Shown in pieces: positions 34,771 to 47,182 of a DNA stretch of 64,000 nucleotides. Origin of the DNA: Xylogone sp. PMI_703 (lineage: Eukaryota > Ascomycota > Leotiomycetes); assembly GCA_021399445.1 (NCBI GenBank), contig JAJTUQ010000002.1, positions 7,564,001 to 7,628,000 of the forward strand. The letters are read 5' to 3'. How positions within the stretch are numbered: the first letter of the stretch is position 1; the number at the start of each line of letters is the position of its first letter. A program made the position numbers and the translations under genes. Below the pieces are notes generated by a model, which searched no databases, was not told the DNA's origin, and worked only from the letters and a program-made list of their open reading frames with translations.

Positions 34771-36918
34771 TTATTTATATGTTTGCATCCCTAACGCCAC
34801 CTGAAGATGCGCAGTGCCTGACTCGCCTACTTCGAGCTCCCCTAGAGCTCCCCATTTCTCTCTCAAGGTATTCATATATTCCCATAACTCGAATCTCTCA
34901 AGGAAATTATGTACGGCGCGATATGCGCTATCCAGAGACCCAATTATCCAAGCATGATGTGCGCTCGCAGCTTCGCCAACTATGTGAAGTTTAGAATCCG
35001 CGGCCGGTCGTGTCAAATACGGATACAAGCTGGAAAATTGGCCAGGCCCAAAAAATGCAAATGCTCCTGAAGCGTAGGGATCCCGGCCCCATTCATACGC
35101 ATAGTGGTCGGTGTACGACATTTTGATCTCATCATAGGAGATGTGGTTGGCATGCATTCGAGCTAAATCACGGAGCATCAGCTCTACCAACTCTTCCTCT
35201 CCATTTGGTGAAGAATCTCGGATCAGGGATCCTATTCGCAGAGCATCCTGTGCCCAAGTGTATGAACATAGAAGAATGGCCGGCTTTGATGGATCTGCGT
35301 AGATACCGTAGGATGGATAAATGCAGACTCGGAGAGGGAGATCTGTGACTGCTGTTCCTCCGGACTTGATGCCGCACTTTGAAATCCACCATGGATGAGT
35401 GAATCTAATGGCCACTTTGGCTGATGAGTCATAGTGGAGAGATCTAATAGCTTCTTTCTGGGCTATATGGAGATCAGCTCCACTCAAGTCCACTCGTTGT
35501 AAGCTTGCCAGACTCGTCGTGCAGAACACAGTAACATATTCTCGAGGAGTCTTTTCACCATCAATATTGACTATCATATTGGCGTTATAACGTTTATCTC
35601 TATCAATTGCTATTGAAGTTACTCTTTTCCTGATTTCCGGTTTCTTTTTCAGGCGCGACGCCATCGCATCAATCAAGAGAGAGCTTCCACCTTCAATACA
35701 GCTCCACTCGACCGATTCAGACGGATAGTCAAAGTCTAGTGAATCAATCACGGCCTCAGCAAATGACTGATCAAAAAGACTGGTAGCACTACAATTAGTT
35801 AGCAACCGGCCGGCAAACAGTTCATTAAAGAAGAGTGACACTCTCCCGGCGCCTTGTCACCTTGTCATCGTCTCTAGCCACTGGATTGTATGATAATCGA
35901 ACCCTCTGTCTTACAATTAGTGCCTGACCACGGCTAATTTTGAGTATCGGAATGTCTTCATACATCTTCCTCAAAAATTCTCTTGTACTTAATCCATCTA
36001 GTTCCATGAGTAATCTAAATCCGGCCTCAAAATCGTTGGCGAGAAGTGAGCGGTAGGGTTCGAAAGTTTCTGCAAGGATCCCATCCGCCCCTTTTTCAAC
36101 CATCCTATTTGTGTCAATTCATAAAGTAGGTACCCCTGTAATCATAGAATTAAATACCTATCAGGCACTAGACCACCATTTGAATGGCTTAGCTTAAAGA
36201 CATCGGATTGCCTTGCTTCTCCGCTGTCGTCGAGGATTTCGTTGTAAAGCTGAGGGCACTTTGATCCTTCTAGGTGGTATTGTATGAGGGGAATACCTGT
36301 AAGTGTGAACAAGTGAAATGCACTACAACAAGAGTCAGCTATGGATATTCAAGAATAAACTGCGGTAATAGATGTTGTTGTGGATGACAATCACAATAAC
36401 ACAAGGGCTGTTGCGGTGTATGTAGGAGCTTACCGTCGCATAAGGGGAATCTTTGGGTATCTCATTGCTCCAATATCAAAGTAGTCATACATATCGGCTG
36501 AGAAGTGGTGCGTCCGTATCCTTCCACCAAGGCAATTGCTGGCTTCCAAAATGTCATAAGATAGACCTGGGATTTCGAGGCTATCAAGCAGCATTGCTAT
36601 ATACAGACCTGCTATCCCACCGCCTATAATACACACTGGTATAGTTTGCGATACCGTTATGCCGGTGCCAATGTTGCAATGAGCGGCTGCATATTCCAGT
36701 GGCTTCTTAGGCAAGTCATATGGGTCAAAAACCGTTTGATGGAGCTCCTCCAGACGCAAAAGCCCTGCTAACTCCCCCACTGGGTATCTCCCAGCTAAAG
36801 CATTGAGGTCTCTAGCTAAGGCCTTCCGTACCAATCGTCGAGCCCACTGAGATTTATAGGAGAGGTAAGTCATAATCACCGGGGAATAGAGATTCACACC
36901 AGCCAGATACCAAAACAT
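34771..36918 (-). CDS. Flavin-containing amine oxidase, L-amino-acid-oxidase type (about 617 aa)
   Basis: Exons 36918-36434, 36322-36158, 36104-35964, 35905-35861 and 35788-34771 join in frame. The FAD-binding dinucleotide fold is IPVCIIGGGIAGLYIAMLL, followed by EAS..GGRIRTH and FDIGAMRYPK. The small 45 nt exon restores HTIQWLETMTS, and the next begins ATSLFDQSFAEAVIDSLDF then CIEGGSSLLIDAM. The C-terminus has GEAASAHHAWIIGSLDSAYRAV, the second FAD contact typical of fungal L-amino-acid oxidases. The reaction would be oxidative deamination of an amino acid or amine to the imine/keto acid with hydrogen peroxide. No signal peptide is seen, so it is probably intracellular. The start is tentative: an upstream frame at 36966-37154 could not be joined in phase. 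It faces the SDR and diverges from the MFS transporter. Confidence 0.88.
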
Positions 36919-38995
36919 AGGAGCTTCACAGCCAAGCTTAGCTTGAAGATGACCAAACAGTTAGCTTACCCAGTCAACGCTGTATAACGCGATCCACGCG
37001 ACCGAGGAGATTTAAAGAGCTCGAGTTTCCACTCCAGAGGGCTGTAGCCTTGGAATATAATTGATTGGCTGGCCATTTGTAGTATCCATGCATATTTTCT
37101 TCTGTACGCTGAGTTTGAAAGAGTGGCGAGCTGAGTATGTCTCATCATGGTCATGGATTTTCGCCTCCATTGATTTGAAATGTTCCATTCCTATGCATAA
37201 CTTGGCGTTCTTTCGACGGAGGGAGCTGGGCGGTATTTGTAGTCAACACAGGGTTCAATTCTTGAGTAGACGTTCACCTTCTTGATATAGCAAGGTCCAG
37301 AAGCACAGCAGTCGTTAAAGGGCGAAGTGATTCCTTCAAATGCTTGAGGAAAGCTTTGAAGGACCCGCTTCACCTGCCGCAAGGGGGATGTGCCTCTTTA
37401 CCGATACTTCTCAGCTGCGCCACAACCGCACCACTGCGGCGGGCGCTGTGCAATAGAAAATGACTGGCGCTGCTAATCTATGACGATTATAACGAGGCCG
37501 GAGATCTCCACAGCGGTGAAGTATTAAGGATTAAAAATCCAGTGCTAGGAGAATACCTAGATTCAAGAATAGAACGCAGATTAATTACTGACTCTCCAAT
37601 TAACAGATGTCAGCACTCTCTTTGTAACTATGAAATCGTTATAGGGCAGCTAGCTTTATGATGGCTGTTGTCAGAGCAAAAGGTCTCCAGTTTGCCTGGC
37701 TGCTTATACTACTATATATCTGCATTCTGACAACTAGACCGCCTTGCTAGCCTCCGCCGCTAGTGAGCTATAATTAGTGCTCTCACAAGTGTTTCATATC
37801 GGCTCATAGGGAGCTTACATTATTCATTACCTCGCTGACATCCCTTCTTTTAAGGACTACAGTTGTTGATAGACTACGGCCCTTAGAGGATTATCTGCCA
37901 CCATCACTGAGTTAGATGAACATATAACTTGAAAATGTGCTTGATAAGTTGCCATGAAATTGATGTCAAGAACTATTAACTTCGACTCAAATGTATGCCA
38001 GAGTTCTACTTTAAAAGTCAAACACTAAGTGAACAGTTGAGGTCAACTCAACGGTATGACACAGTGAAAGACGGGGAAGTCGAAAATTGCAACACGCAAA
38101 GACTAGTATAAGACATGGGTAGCTATGGAAGAATAACTCAGGCTGGTCAAGCTGTTAGAGCCTAAATGGATAAATCAAAAAAAGTAGGGTTTCAAAGAGA
38201 ATTAATAAGCGCACAGCAAATACCGGGGATGCCTATTTGTAAAGTTAAACAAGTGGCTAGAACAACGCAAAGCAGCGCCATGTCAGAGCAAAGCAAATCA
38301 CCAGTTGGCTAGCTACTTCATACTCTTACCTCGTATAGATCCGAATGAACAGTAACAATTAGAAAATCCCATTGCTAGCCAATCCGAGTCAGATGCAGGG
38401 AGCGGGAAAATGCGAAATACGCTTCGTTCGGGCTTGTATTCTAGTCCCGGGAGTCATCTCGAGAGTGACATGACCAGACCCCTCACAACTGCCACACTAA
38501 TTTCTAGCTGATGGGAGCAAAAAAGTTACCCGAAACTCTAGGTATATTTATCTCTAGCCACTTATACACCATTAACCGTCTGCAGATAAGCCATGCCGAG
38601 AGAATTAACTAGCCGGGAGCGGGGGTGAAGCGCTGCTTTCTGCGGTGATATCCTCCACTTTAAAAATGGGCATTGATTATTACTCAGTCGGAGATATAAC
38701 TTCTGGAACTTCTGTACTGCTGCTGGTCACACGATATTCGTCTGTTGACAGCTGTATCAAACCCCCCTTTTCTACTCCGACACGGCACGGCACTTGACTC
38801 CTTTCTATTTGTGATATGAGCATGATAAGCACGCGATAGCTAACGGATCTCCAGCGCGATGATGTCTTGGCCTTGTAGATCGTGACGCTACAAAAGGTCC
38901 TTGCACTCCCCACTTGAGTCGCTGCACCGCATGAACAGAACCTTGCCGAAATTTTTACTAGAGCTCATCATTACACTTCTGGACCATCGCAAACC
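36919..38995. promoter_or_regulatory. 2.1 kb divergent region between amine oxidase and MFS transporter
   Basis: No supportable gene. It must contain the promoters of both flanking genes and is long for a fungal bidirectional promoter. Purine/pyrimidine-mixed AT-rich sequence throughout; I could not assign individual sites. Confidence 0.5.
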
Positions 38996-40585
38996 ATGGA
39001 GACACCGACAAAGGAGGAGGTAGTGCTGCCAGGCTCAGAGGAGCAGGCCGTGGAGGGGTCGGTATCATCATCAATTGATTCTAAGAGGGAGAAAGCGCTT
39101 CTACGCAAGCTTGATTTAGCGCTTATCCCGATCATCATGCTCCTCTATCTATTCAGCTTCTTGGACCGCGGTAAGTGCGAGCCCATCCCTCAGTAGGTGT
39201 AGTTGCCTTGGGCTCATAATCCCTCAGTTAACATCGGCAATGCCAAACTCTATGGCTTGGAGGAGGACTTGGGGCTCAAGGGAGACCAATACCAAGTCAC
39301 AGTGTCAATCCTCTTTGTGACGTATTGCGTAAGTCGGAACTACTTCTTGTGTCCACGGTAGATGGCAATAAGCTAACTGAGTGCATGTTAGTCGTTTGAG
39401 GTGCCGTCAAATCTAGTTTTAAAGAAATTCAAGCCTGGGAGATATATCTCGGTCATTACAATCATCTGGGGTGTAATTGCTACTCTCACTGGCCTCGTGC
39501 ACAGTTATGGCGCTCTGATTGCTTGTCGCCTGCTCCTAGGCATCTTCGAAGCCGGTCTCTTTCCTGGACTACTCACGTATCTCACCATGTTTTACACAAA
39601 GAAGGAGCTTGCCCTTCGAGTGGGATATCTCTTCGTCAGCGCAGCTTTGGCTGGAGCTGTTGGTGGGCTTATCGCATATGGAATTGGTTTCATGGATGGG
39701 ACATCTGGTCTGCGTGCCTGGCGCTGGATCCTTATCATCGAAGGTCTTCCCTCGGTGGTCACCGGCGTGGCATGTTGGCTTGTCCTGCCCAACAGTCCAG
39801 ATTCAGCCAAGTTCCTCAACGATGAGGAGAGGTTACTCTTAGTGACGATGCGGCAGCGAGAAGTAGGCCAGACCGTGGACGCACAAAAGTTCCACTGGGC
39901 AGATGTCAAGGAAGGCGCAAAAGACTGGCATCTCTGGATCTTCTCTATCGCTGCCTTCTGCGAGGATATAATGTTGTATGGTTTCAGTACCTTTCTTCCA
40001 ACGATTATCAAAGGGCTTGGGACTTGGACAGCACCAGAAGTTCAAGCTTTAACCATACCGGTGTACGCCGTTGGTGCTATTTCGTATCTGATAGTAGCTC
40101 GTCTCAGTGATGCGCAACAGCGAAGAGGAATCTATGCCTCAGCGTTTGCCTTCATTTCAGTGATCGGTTATATTCTGCTTATCTCCAATAAAAGCAGCGC
40201 AGCTAGCTTTGTCGGATGCTTCCTTGTGGCAACAGGACTCTATGTCTCTGTTGGGATTCCCTTAGCCTGGCTTCCAAGCAACAAACCAAGATACGGGAAG
40301 CGGGCTCTAGCCACCGGGATGCAGCTCACTTGTGGCAATATAGCAGGTGTAGCTGCGCCGTTTCTGTTCCAGACGAGTGATGCGCCCAAGTATTATACTG
40401 GTTATGGTGTCTCCCTAGCACTCATCACGCTCTCGGGGTCTATTTTTGCGTTTATGAATTGGTACTATGCTCGAACCAATCGCAATAGAGCAACTGGGAA
40501 AGAAGATTGGAAAATTGAGGGCAAAACAGATAAAGAGATAGACGAGATGGGAGACTATAATCCTAGATATATATACACTATTTAG
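38996..40585 (+). CDS. Major facilitator transporter, Dal5/anion:cation symporter type (489 aa)
   Basis: Exons 38996-39170, 39228-39328 and 39392-40585 join in frame. After a charged cytoplasmic N-terminus the first helix is LDLALIPIIMLLYLFSFLDR, followed by NIGNAKLYGLEEDLGL, the signature of the Dal5-like anion:cation symporter group (allantoate, nicotinate, vitamin and amino-acid-derivative uptake). About twelve hydrophobic segments are visible, among them ITIIWGVIATLTGLV, LLLGIFEAGLFPGLLTYLTM with the family's E-A-G-x-x-P motif, and AFAFISVIGYILLIS. The tail carries TGKEDWKIEGKTDKEIDEMGD, a feature common to this group. It should sit in the plasma membrane importing an organic anion. Sharing a divergent promoter region with an amine oxidase suggests uptake of its substrate (inference). 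Confidence 0.92.
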
Positions 40586-41339
40586 GAGACCAAGCGCACC
40601 CATACACGCTAGAGTAGATATATATCATAGACTACTTTCAAGTATCCAAGTTCACGTATTCTTAATCTGATGGGAATCCTCCCGAGATGTTAAGAAAACT
40701 TGGTCATGAAATAAGGATTTCACTAAGTACTAATAGTCGGGGCCAAACCCGTAATGACTTCGCTTTTGACACTGGATTATAAATTGTTTTTGAGCAGTCA
40801 ATATCACATACGACCATAGACTGAGGAAAACTGGGCATCCCGTCCGCTCTGCCATACATAAGCCTCAGATCGGAGGTCTAGTAGTTGGGTCGGTGACGAC
40901 CAGCGAATCCCCTCTGTTGTATGTCTTTTTTAATAATTTTATTATTATTTTTAAGACAGAAAATACCTCCCTCCCCACGGTGTTTTATTTATTGTAGGAA
41001 GCTAGAATTTGTTTGATACAATCTTTTTGCTACTTATTTTTGGTAGCCGTGGTGGTAATTATAAAACGATCAGAGGTCATTGTAAGATCAATGTTTGGCT
41101 GGAAAGCTATTACAGCTGAGGTCACATTCTCCATAAACCCAATAGTGAAGCTTGCCAGAAAAATTCTATATTCCCAGTCCTTATTTACGTTGAAATGACT
41201 GAAGTATAGTATATACAGTTAACGATCGAATATGTACAAACAGAATTCTTTTTCGCTCCCGCTCGACCCGAGCCTCTTGCGCTGTTGCTCTTGCATGCAC
41301 AAGTCATCAAATTTGCTCTGACCTTCTCAAACTCAAGCT
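40586..41339. other. Intergenic region between convergent genes
   Basis: The 3' flanks of the MFS and GH16 genes. AT-rich with a poly-T/A patch near 40925-40960. The 61-codon frame at 41013 has no support. Confidence 0.6.
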
Positions 41340-42323
41340 CTACTGGTATACCTTCACGGAGTTAATCAACCAATATCCTTGGCCGAATGCACCGCCGTTT
41401 TGGGCGACATAGTCTTGGCAGTTATCAGCAAGCGTTGCGCACTTCCCATTCCAAGAGTTTCCTGCCCAGTCACCGCAGAAGGTGGTATCGAACACAATCT
41501 GCTCATTCTGGAAGTGGCTGTCGATATTGCAGCCTGATCCACCGTTGAAAGCAACAACTGGCAATCCCCAGTTAGTTGTAACTGGCTGCTCGTTCTGGAT
41601 ATCCTGTGGTATTTGTCCTCGTGGGAAGAACCAGACGTATATTCCGGAGCTTGCCCACTGCATGGCAAATACACCACCTCCAGCACCGTTGAAGCTATCA
41701 CCATAGGCATTTGGCGTTGAGGTCGTTACTCCACAGCCATTGTGAGCATCACCAGAATTGCAATCCGAGTTTAGGAGCGTGGTCCCGGGCTGGGAACCGG
41801 CAGTGTTAATGGTGCAACCAGAAGAAGTGTGAAGAGTGATTTGATCAGTTCCTGCTAGGTTAACACCTTCAACAACATCAATTTCTCCCCCGGATGGCCA
41901 GTTTCCGCCAACAAGCCACCATGCTGGCCAAATGCCGCAGAGATCACCGGGCATGTGTTGAATATCCGCAATGAAGAGACCATGGGTGTAGGCTTTGTTG
42001 GATGTTAGACGAACAGAGGCTCGTCCATTGGGAGGCATCCAAGTCCAGTAATCGACACCAAGATATACTTGGTTATTGTTGAGGTTGATGATGCCTGCTG
42101 ACCAGGCATCATCCTGGGATAGATAGTCTACGAATCCGTGGGTGGGATCCCCGCCAGTCCAGAAACCGAAGTCATTGAAGAAATTGGAAGAGTCATATCT
42201 ATCTACCAATCCATAAGCCCTTGACTCGAGGTGAACCAGATGGGTCAAGTTCACAGCAGCTGCATTTACGCTTGGGAGGCTGAACAAGGCGGCCGCCGCC
42301 AAGAGAAGTAAAGAGGGAGCCAT
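41340..42323 (-). CDS. Secreted GH16 endo-beta-glucanase-like glycosidase (327 aa)
   Basis: Single exon from the ATG at 42323. A signal peptide (MAPSLLLLAAAALFSLPSVNA) precedes a complete GH16 beta-sandwich. The catalytic signature GGEIDVVEGV gives nucleophile E147, D149 and acid/base E152. GIWPAWWLVGGNWP just before it and MQWASSGIYVWFFPRG further on are typical of fungal endo-1,3(4)-beta-glucanases (laminarinase/lichenase type). It should be extracellular and act on mixed-linkage or beta-1,3-glucans of plant or fungal walls. No GPI-like hydrophobic C-terminus and no carbohydrate-binding module are visible. A TATA-like element lies about 120 bp upstream. It is convergent with the MFS gene. 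Confidence 0.93.
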   Translation of the reverse strand: MAPSLLLLAAAALFSLPSVNAAAVNLTHLVHLESRAYGLVDRYDSSNFFNDFGFWTGGDPTHGFVDYLSQDDAWSAGIINLNNNQVYLGVDYWTWMPPNGRASVRLTSNKAYTHGLFIADIQHMPGDLCGIWPAWWLVGGNWPSGGEIDVVEGVNLAGTDQITLHTSSGCTINTAGSQPGTTLLNSDCNSGDAHNGCGVTTSTPNAYGDSFNGAGGGVFAMQWASSGIYVWFFPRGQIPQDIQNEQPVTTNWGLPVVAFNGGSGCNIDSHFQNEQIVFDTTFCGDWAGNSWNGKCATLADNCQDYVAQNGGAFGQGYWLINSVKVYQ

Positions 42324-42440
42324 AGCAATGATTGATATCTGTAATCGAAACAGAGAGGGGGACGGAGAATTCTATCTTGGGCAACCGCAGATGCAGAATC
42401 GACGGAATCTAAAGCTACACTTATCTGTCTTTCCCTCCTA

Positions 42441-42447
42441 CTTATAG
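42441..42447 (-). promoter_or_regulatory. TATA-like element of the GH16 gene
   Basis: CTATAAG reads toward the GH16 start about 120 bp away, in the TCTATAAGTAGG context. Spacing is plausible for a fungal TATA box. Confidence 0.4.
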
Positions 42448-42459
42448 ACCTCGGATATA

Positions 42460-45164
42460 CACTACCTCTAGCACCCACCGCCAAATGGAGATAATAACGC
42501 CGAGCACGTTATGATTCATCTATGGGTGTGTTACCCATAGTAGTAAGGGTCCTTCCTAATCAACATTTCTTATGCTGGTTTCTATTACAAGAATGAAGCA
42601 CGTGTTTCTGGAATGATTTATGTCAATTTTAATGAATTTTATGTAACGTAACAGGCCTGGGAATAAGGATTCGGAGGATTTATCGTAAAAGAGGAAGCTT
42701 AAATCTCGTCATTGAAATCTGACAGCAGTAAGAGCTAGCCTCATTAGCTCCGAACGGCATTTATTGGTGGAATCGTGCTCCTTTCATCTGATGCTAGACC
42801 AATCATTTTGCATGTATTGTGGGTAAGTTAATATATTAACCTTGCGTTCTAGTTGATAAGGGCCGAAACGTTTAGCGCTTTCCTATAACGTATATGTAGC
42901 CGGAAACCGATGGGAGCCAGACTGCTACGGTACCACTCTAAATCTCAGTAAGATAAATTACCCATTTAGGCGTAGATCGGCGGTTGTTTGCCCTAATCGC
43001 AGCTCGAAGTCTTACTCCAATTGGCCAGAACTTTGCTGCTTCCACTCACATCCACGAAGACAGAAGTAAGAGTAGGTAGGAAGAATAATTCCTTCGGATA
43101 TGAACGAAGTGACGCTTGAGATAGATCAATTTACCAGTCTCACCAACCTAGCACTCTGTCAGAGAGTCTTCGGGCCTAGATGAGCTCCTGATGAGCAAAG
43201 CCTAGCTACATGTGACGCCCCATAACAGATTCGGCGAAAAGCCTAAAGGAGACTTATGAGCCGATGTCAGCAATAACAGCCAGCGATGATCTCACGTGGG
43301 CTGAGAATAAGTTTATCTTAATTAACAGCTCGGACATTAACAGTTTATCGTTTATAAGTCTAACTTGATTGCGAAGGTCACAGGCTTGTATCTAAGTAAG
43401 AATGCGCGAGGGTGTCGGCATTCCCGAAAGTGGTGCATTTTTGAGAGGTAGATACCGGTAATGGTGCCTAAATGAGTTACGAGTTAATAAAGCCGTTAAT
43501 CTAAGTGACAGCTAGCTGCGACTCGGTCGTAAACTAAAACAGCTAGTGACAAGAACCCAGCAGTTAAGGTTTCGTAGTCGCCGCCCAAATTACCAGGGTA
43601 GCTCTACCCATGATGGGAGTCGGGCTGGGCGTTCGGTATTAGCCTCCTTTCCCGATATCATGGCCGGGGATAGTTTTGTTAGAACTATCAATCTGTTCAC
43701 GTAATAATATACACTAGAAATATTGCAGATACTCGCACCAGTTAGATGCCTAAACTTACTGCGATAGTGGAATTGAAACGTATGCTTATGGAATGGAAAT
43801 AAAGGCGTCGGGTGCTTAAGAAAGTTGTCACTTGACCATAAAGAAAAACTACAAGGTTAAATTTAAGGTTAAGCTACTGGTTTTGTGATCTTCAATGCAA
43901 TAGGGCATCGAACATTTTCAGGAGTGATTTACACTATGATCGATACACGGCAGTTATATCCTCCAATCTAATCAGATAGGAAAAAGCTACTACGTTCTCA
44001 CAGAGAACACCCTGCAAGATACGACGGTCTTTCTTAGAATGTATAGATATTTGCGAATAAAGTAGCTCGGTAACGTTATGACTTTCTATAGTATATAGGA
44101 GCATATATCAGAGTTTAATTGACTATTGTACATTAGAACCCACCGAGTAACCGAAGATTTATCCCGGAGGCCGATTTTCCAAAAAAGACGTTTAAAATAT
44201 TTACCCTTAGTCTCATTTACAAGACTAGTCTATGACTAACTGCGGTTTTTGAACTCTGGTTAACCAGCTGATAAGTAGAAGGAAATCGAGTTATCCTGAA
44301 TTACTACCACTACCTGCCCATTGTACCCAACTTTCCTTTTTCATGTGTTCTTTCGTCCAGGCCTCTAGATTTGTAGCAGGTCTCATGGCTTTAGTCATCT
44401 TGCTTTCTCTTCCAGCCTCTGCAATCCTTTGGAAATAAACCGCCCTCTGTACCTTTCTCATTTCTTAACTCACAGGCAAGAAAATGTCGTCCAAGACCCC
44501 CAGTCTGCACGGAGTAAAGTGATATGGATGATAGAACAATGTTTGGAATCACAGCATGGGGTTAACTGCCTTTATACAAGCCTTCCTGCTTCCGAGTAAA
44601 TAACGCTGATGCGTAACTACATACGTAATTTTAGGAAACTAGTCCTTCGTACTTGCTCTACGTGGCCCTGTGCCAATTGCTGAAAAAGACCGTTATGATA
44701 TTCTAGAGAACCATATATAGTAAAGCATGAGGGTTAGCTAGCTTCATGGGAAGATCTCCAATTAAATGGGTCGTTATCCTCAAACTAGTCAACGGCGCAG
44801 CTCCGTTTGCGTATATACACCCAGTGGCTCGGGACCTGCCTCAATGCCTATATCCCACGGTTCTCTAGCTTACAACTCTGCGTGAAGAACGGATTGATAT
44901 CTTTCTATATCCTGTTTGGCGGGAAAACTTGATTATAGCAGATGGGACATACAGTGAGCTTATTGGAGAGGCAGAGAGGAGAGGGGCCCCTTGTGATTGA
45001 TGTCTGAATTGTGAATTTACCAGTTACTCGGGCACAAATACTCATAAATAATATCGAACAAAGAAATAAAATTACAGTATAGAGTATAAGTAGTCTATCA
45101 ACTATATAACAGCCGTAAGCATACTCAATCCTTGATAGTATAATCTTATGTCCTCATCATTATT
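42460..45164. other. 2.7 kb gene desert
   Basis: Both strands carry frequent stops in all frames and no frame of 60 or more codons is open. Composition is moderately AT-rich with no long microsatellite or obvious terminal repeats. This density of stops exceeds that of other intergenic stretches here and may mark old, mutated transposon or gene remains. Confidence 0.5.
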
Positions 45165-46113
45165 TTAGGCCCACTTTGCAAGAATAGCATCGGTAACCTT
45201 TGTTGGATTGAAATCTGGCCAGTATTTGTTGACCTCTTCCGGACTACCAGTAATGGCTTCACCCCTATCCAAAACTAAGTATAACAGTCTAATCCGGCCG
45301 TTGTCCCAGTCATCGGGGTGATCTTTGACTGCCTGTTCCAAGAATTGTCTCGACTCATACGTTATATCCAGCTTCTTACCGGTGCGGATTTGATATTCCT
45401 CCACAATTTCGTTGAGAGTTTTGCGCTCGCCTTCTATTGCAAACGTTGAGTTCTCAAGCTGCTCTGGTGGAAGTTTCGTGAGAACATGCACGACATAGCG
45501 AGCCACGTCAGTTTGGGTTGTCCACGAGATAGGAGTGTTTCCAGTTCCCTTGATGACAACTTTGTTATGTGGCCAGTCGAATGCTCCATGTTCTGGATGG
45601 TTGACAAGAAACCAGTCGATGAATGCTCCGTTGAAAAATTGTGCATATGGTAGATTTATCTTTGCAAGGTGCTTTTTTACGTTGTCTTTAATTGCCCACA
45701 TACCGCCTGTCTTTCCCTCTGTGTGGTTTCCAAACTCAGAGGGAACAAATAGCTTGACGCCAGCTTCCTTGGCTGCGCCTGCTAAGGGGAATTGAACATT
45801 TAATGCTTCTGGGGTCACAGTGACGGCAACTATTACAACGTCGATACCTTTTAAGGCAGTCACAAGTGTGTCGGGTTTCGAATAGTCAACGGTGCGAAAT
45901 ATGGCTCCTTTTGATTGGAGGTCATCATTGCTCTTGATCTACATAGAATAAATTAGATAATTATATTCAATGAGATAAAGAAGTACGTGCCTGACGAGTA
46001 AGAACGACTACATTGGAGATGCCGTCATCTGGTCTCTGCGAGAGTAGCTGCTCAATGATTGGAGTACCTATCTCACCGGTGCCCGCAATGGCAAAATTCC
46101 TATAGCCAGACAT
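45165..46113 (-). CDS. NmrA/isoflavone-reductase-like NAD(P)-binding protein (298 aa)
   Basis: Two exons, 46113-45991 and 45938-45165, are joined by a 52 nt intron with a GC donor (CAG|GCACGT). The dinucleotide-binding loop is FAIAGTGEIGTPI, followed by IISN-type strand VVVLTRQ, then the GIDVVIVAVTVTPEAL strand and KLFVPSEFGNHTEG, the pattern of the NmrA-like/isoflavone reductase family (PF05368 or PF13460 type). Members are either NADPH-dependent reductases of small aromatic or fungal metabolites or redox sensors. K..KK.L in the 100-115 region is consistent with a catalytic Lys in the reductase subgroup. It is divergent from the Old Yellow Enzyme homologue across 1.07 kb, an arrangement often seen in metabolite gene clusters. 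Confidence 0.9.
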
Positions 46114-47182
46114 ACTTACAACGAACACGGAATATTTGTAAGTAGCAAGTTGAGTAATTATCACAAGGATCTGAAAACGTTTGTATATCAAGATTGGAAC
46201 TAGGGCTATTATTTTTAAAATATACTCACTAACAAGACACTATTAGCAGAATATTCATGGAACGATAGTATACGAGGGCTTAATTCTTATTCGTTCACTT
46301 CAGTTTAGGTTGTTTAGTTAGTTGCATTGCTGACAAAACGATCTTCTGCTGAAAAATGGACCAAGAATTTCTAAGCGTAGCCGTTTGCAGCCAATAATTG
46401 ACGCCCATGAGAACTATGAGTGGATATGATATAAGAATTTAGCAGAGAAAATAATAAGTAGTGCCCGTCAGGGTATAGTTGTACAGTGTTGCTCATTCTC
46501 GTAGGCTCGGTTTGTGGCGACAGTCCAATGTATCGCCGCGGACTTTACAAGACTCCTACTACGCGACTACCGACAAGATCTGCCGTCTGTCGTCAGAATT
46601 AGCCTTCCATATTGAATAAAATTTGGGTAGGATGATCATTCCGGTGGTATTCCAGCGTATTCCAGTTCAGGACTTTATGAGAGATGAGTTTTGTCTAGTA
46701 TTTTAAGCTAGGGTCATATAGTTAAAGAAGTTGAAAATCGTCACTGTCATCTTGGACCATGCTAGAATCCTTGATTGACTAAGCTTAAATCCGCTTGGCC
46801 ATGCGTTTTCAACGTCGAATATATAGTAGATTTCTATACATAGTGCCTCAACATGTGCAGTTCATGTTCATTCTCTTTCCACAAAAATTTCTGGTGAATC
46901 AAAGTTTAAGCAAGTTTCAATATGCTAGGCTACCAATAAGCCATTGCAACAATATTTTTGTAGCCATAACATTTGATTGTGCCTGCCAATGCTACTCAAA
47001 TCCAACCTCGGCACATAGATTTATAGAGCGGCAATGCAGCGACCAGGATTAGAGCTGCAAAGTGGTCCTAAACAGGACAAACATGAGACGGGACCATGAT
47101 CCAACCATAAGGTGCCCGCCTCTTCCCAGCAGATCTACGTTCCGATTATTTTATCACTTTTACAGCATTTTCGGGACACAAA
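46114..47182. promoter_or_regulatory. Divergent region between NmrA-like and OYE genes
   Basis: No gene is seen; the 85-codon frame at 46795-47052 lacks content. The region must carry both promoters. No individual site is convincing. Confidence 0.5.

Noticed and set aside
36966..37154. Possible first exon of the amine oxidase
   Set aside because: A GTAAGC donor and a nearby AG exist, but no combination joins in phase with the ATG exon and the residues lack family features.
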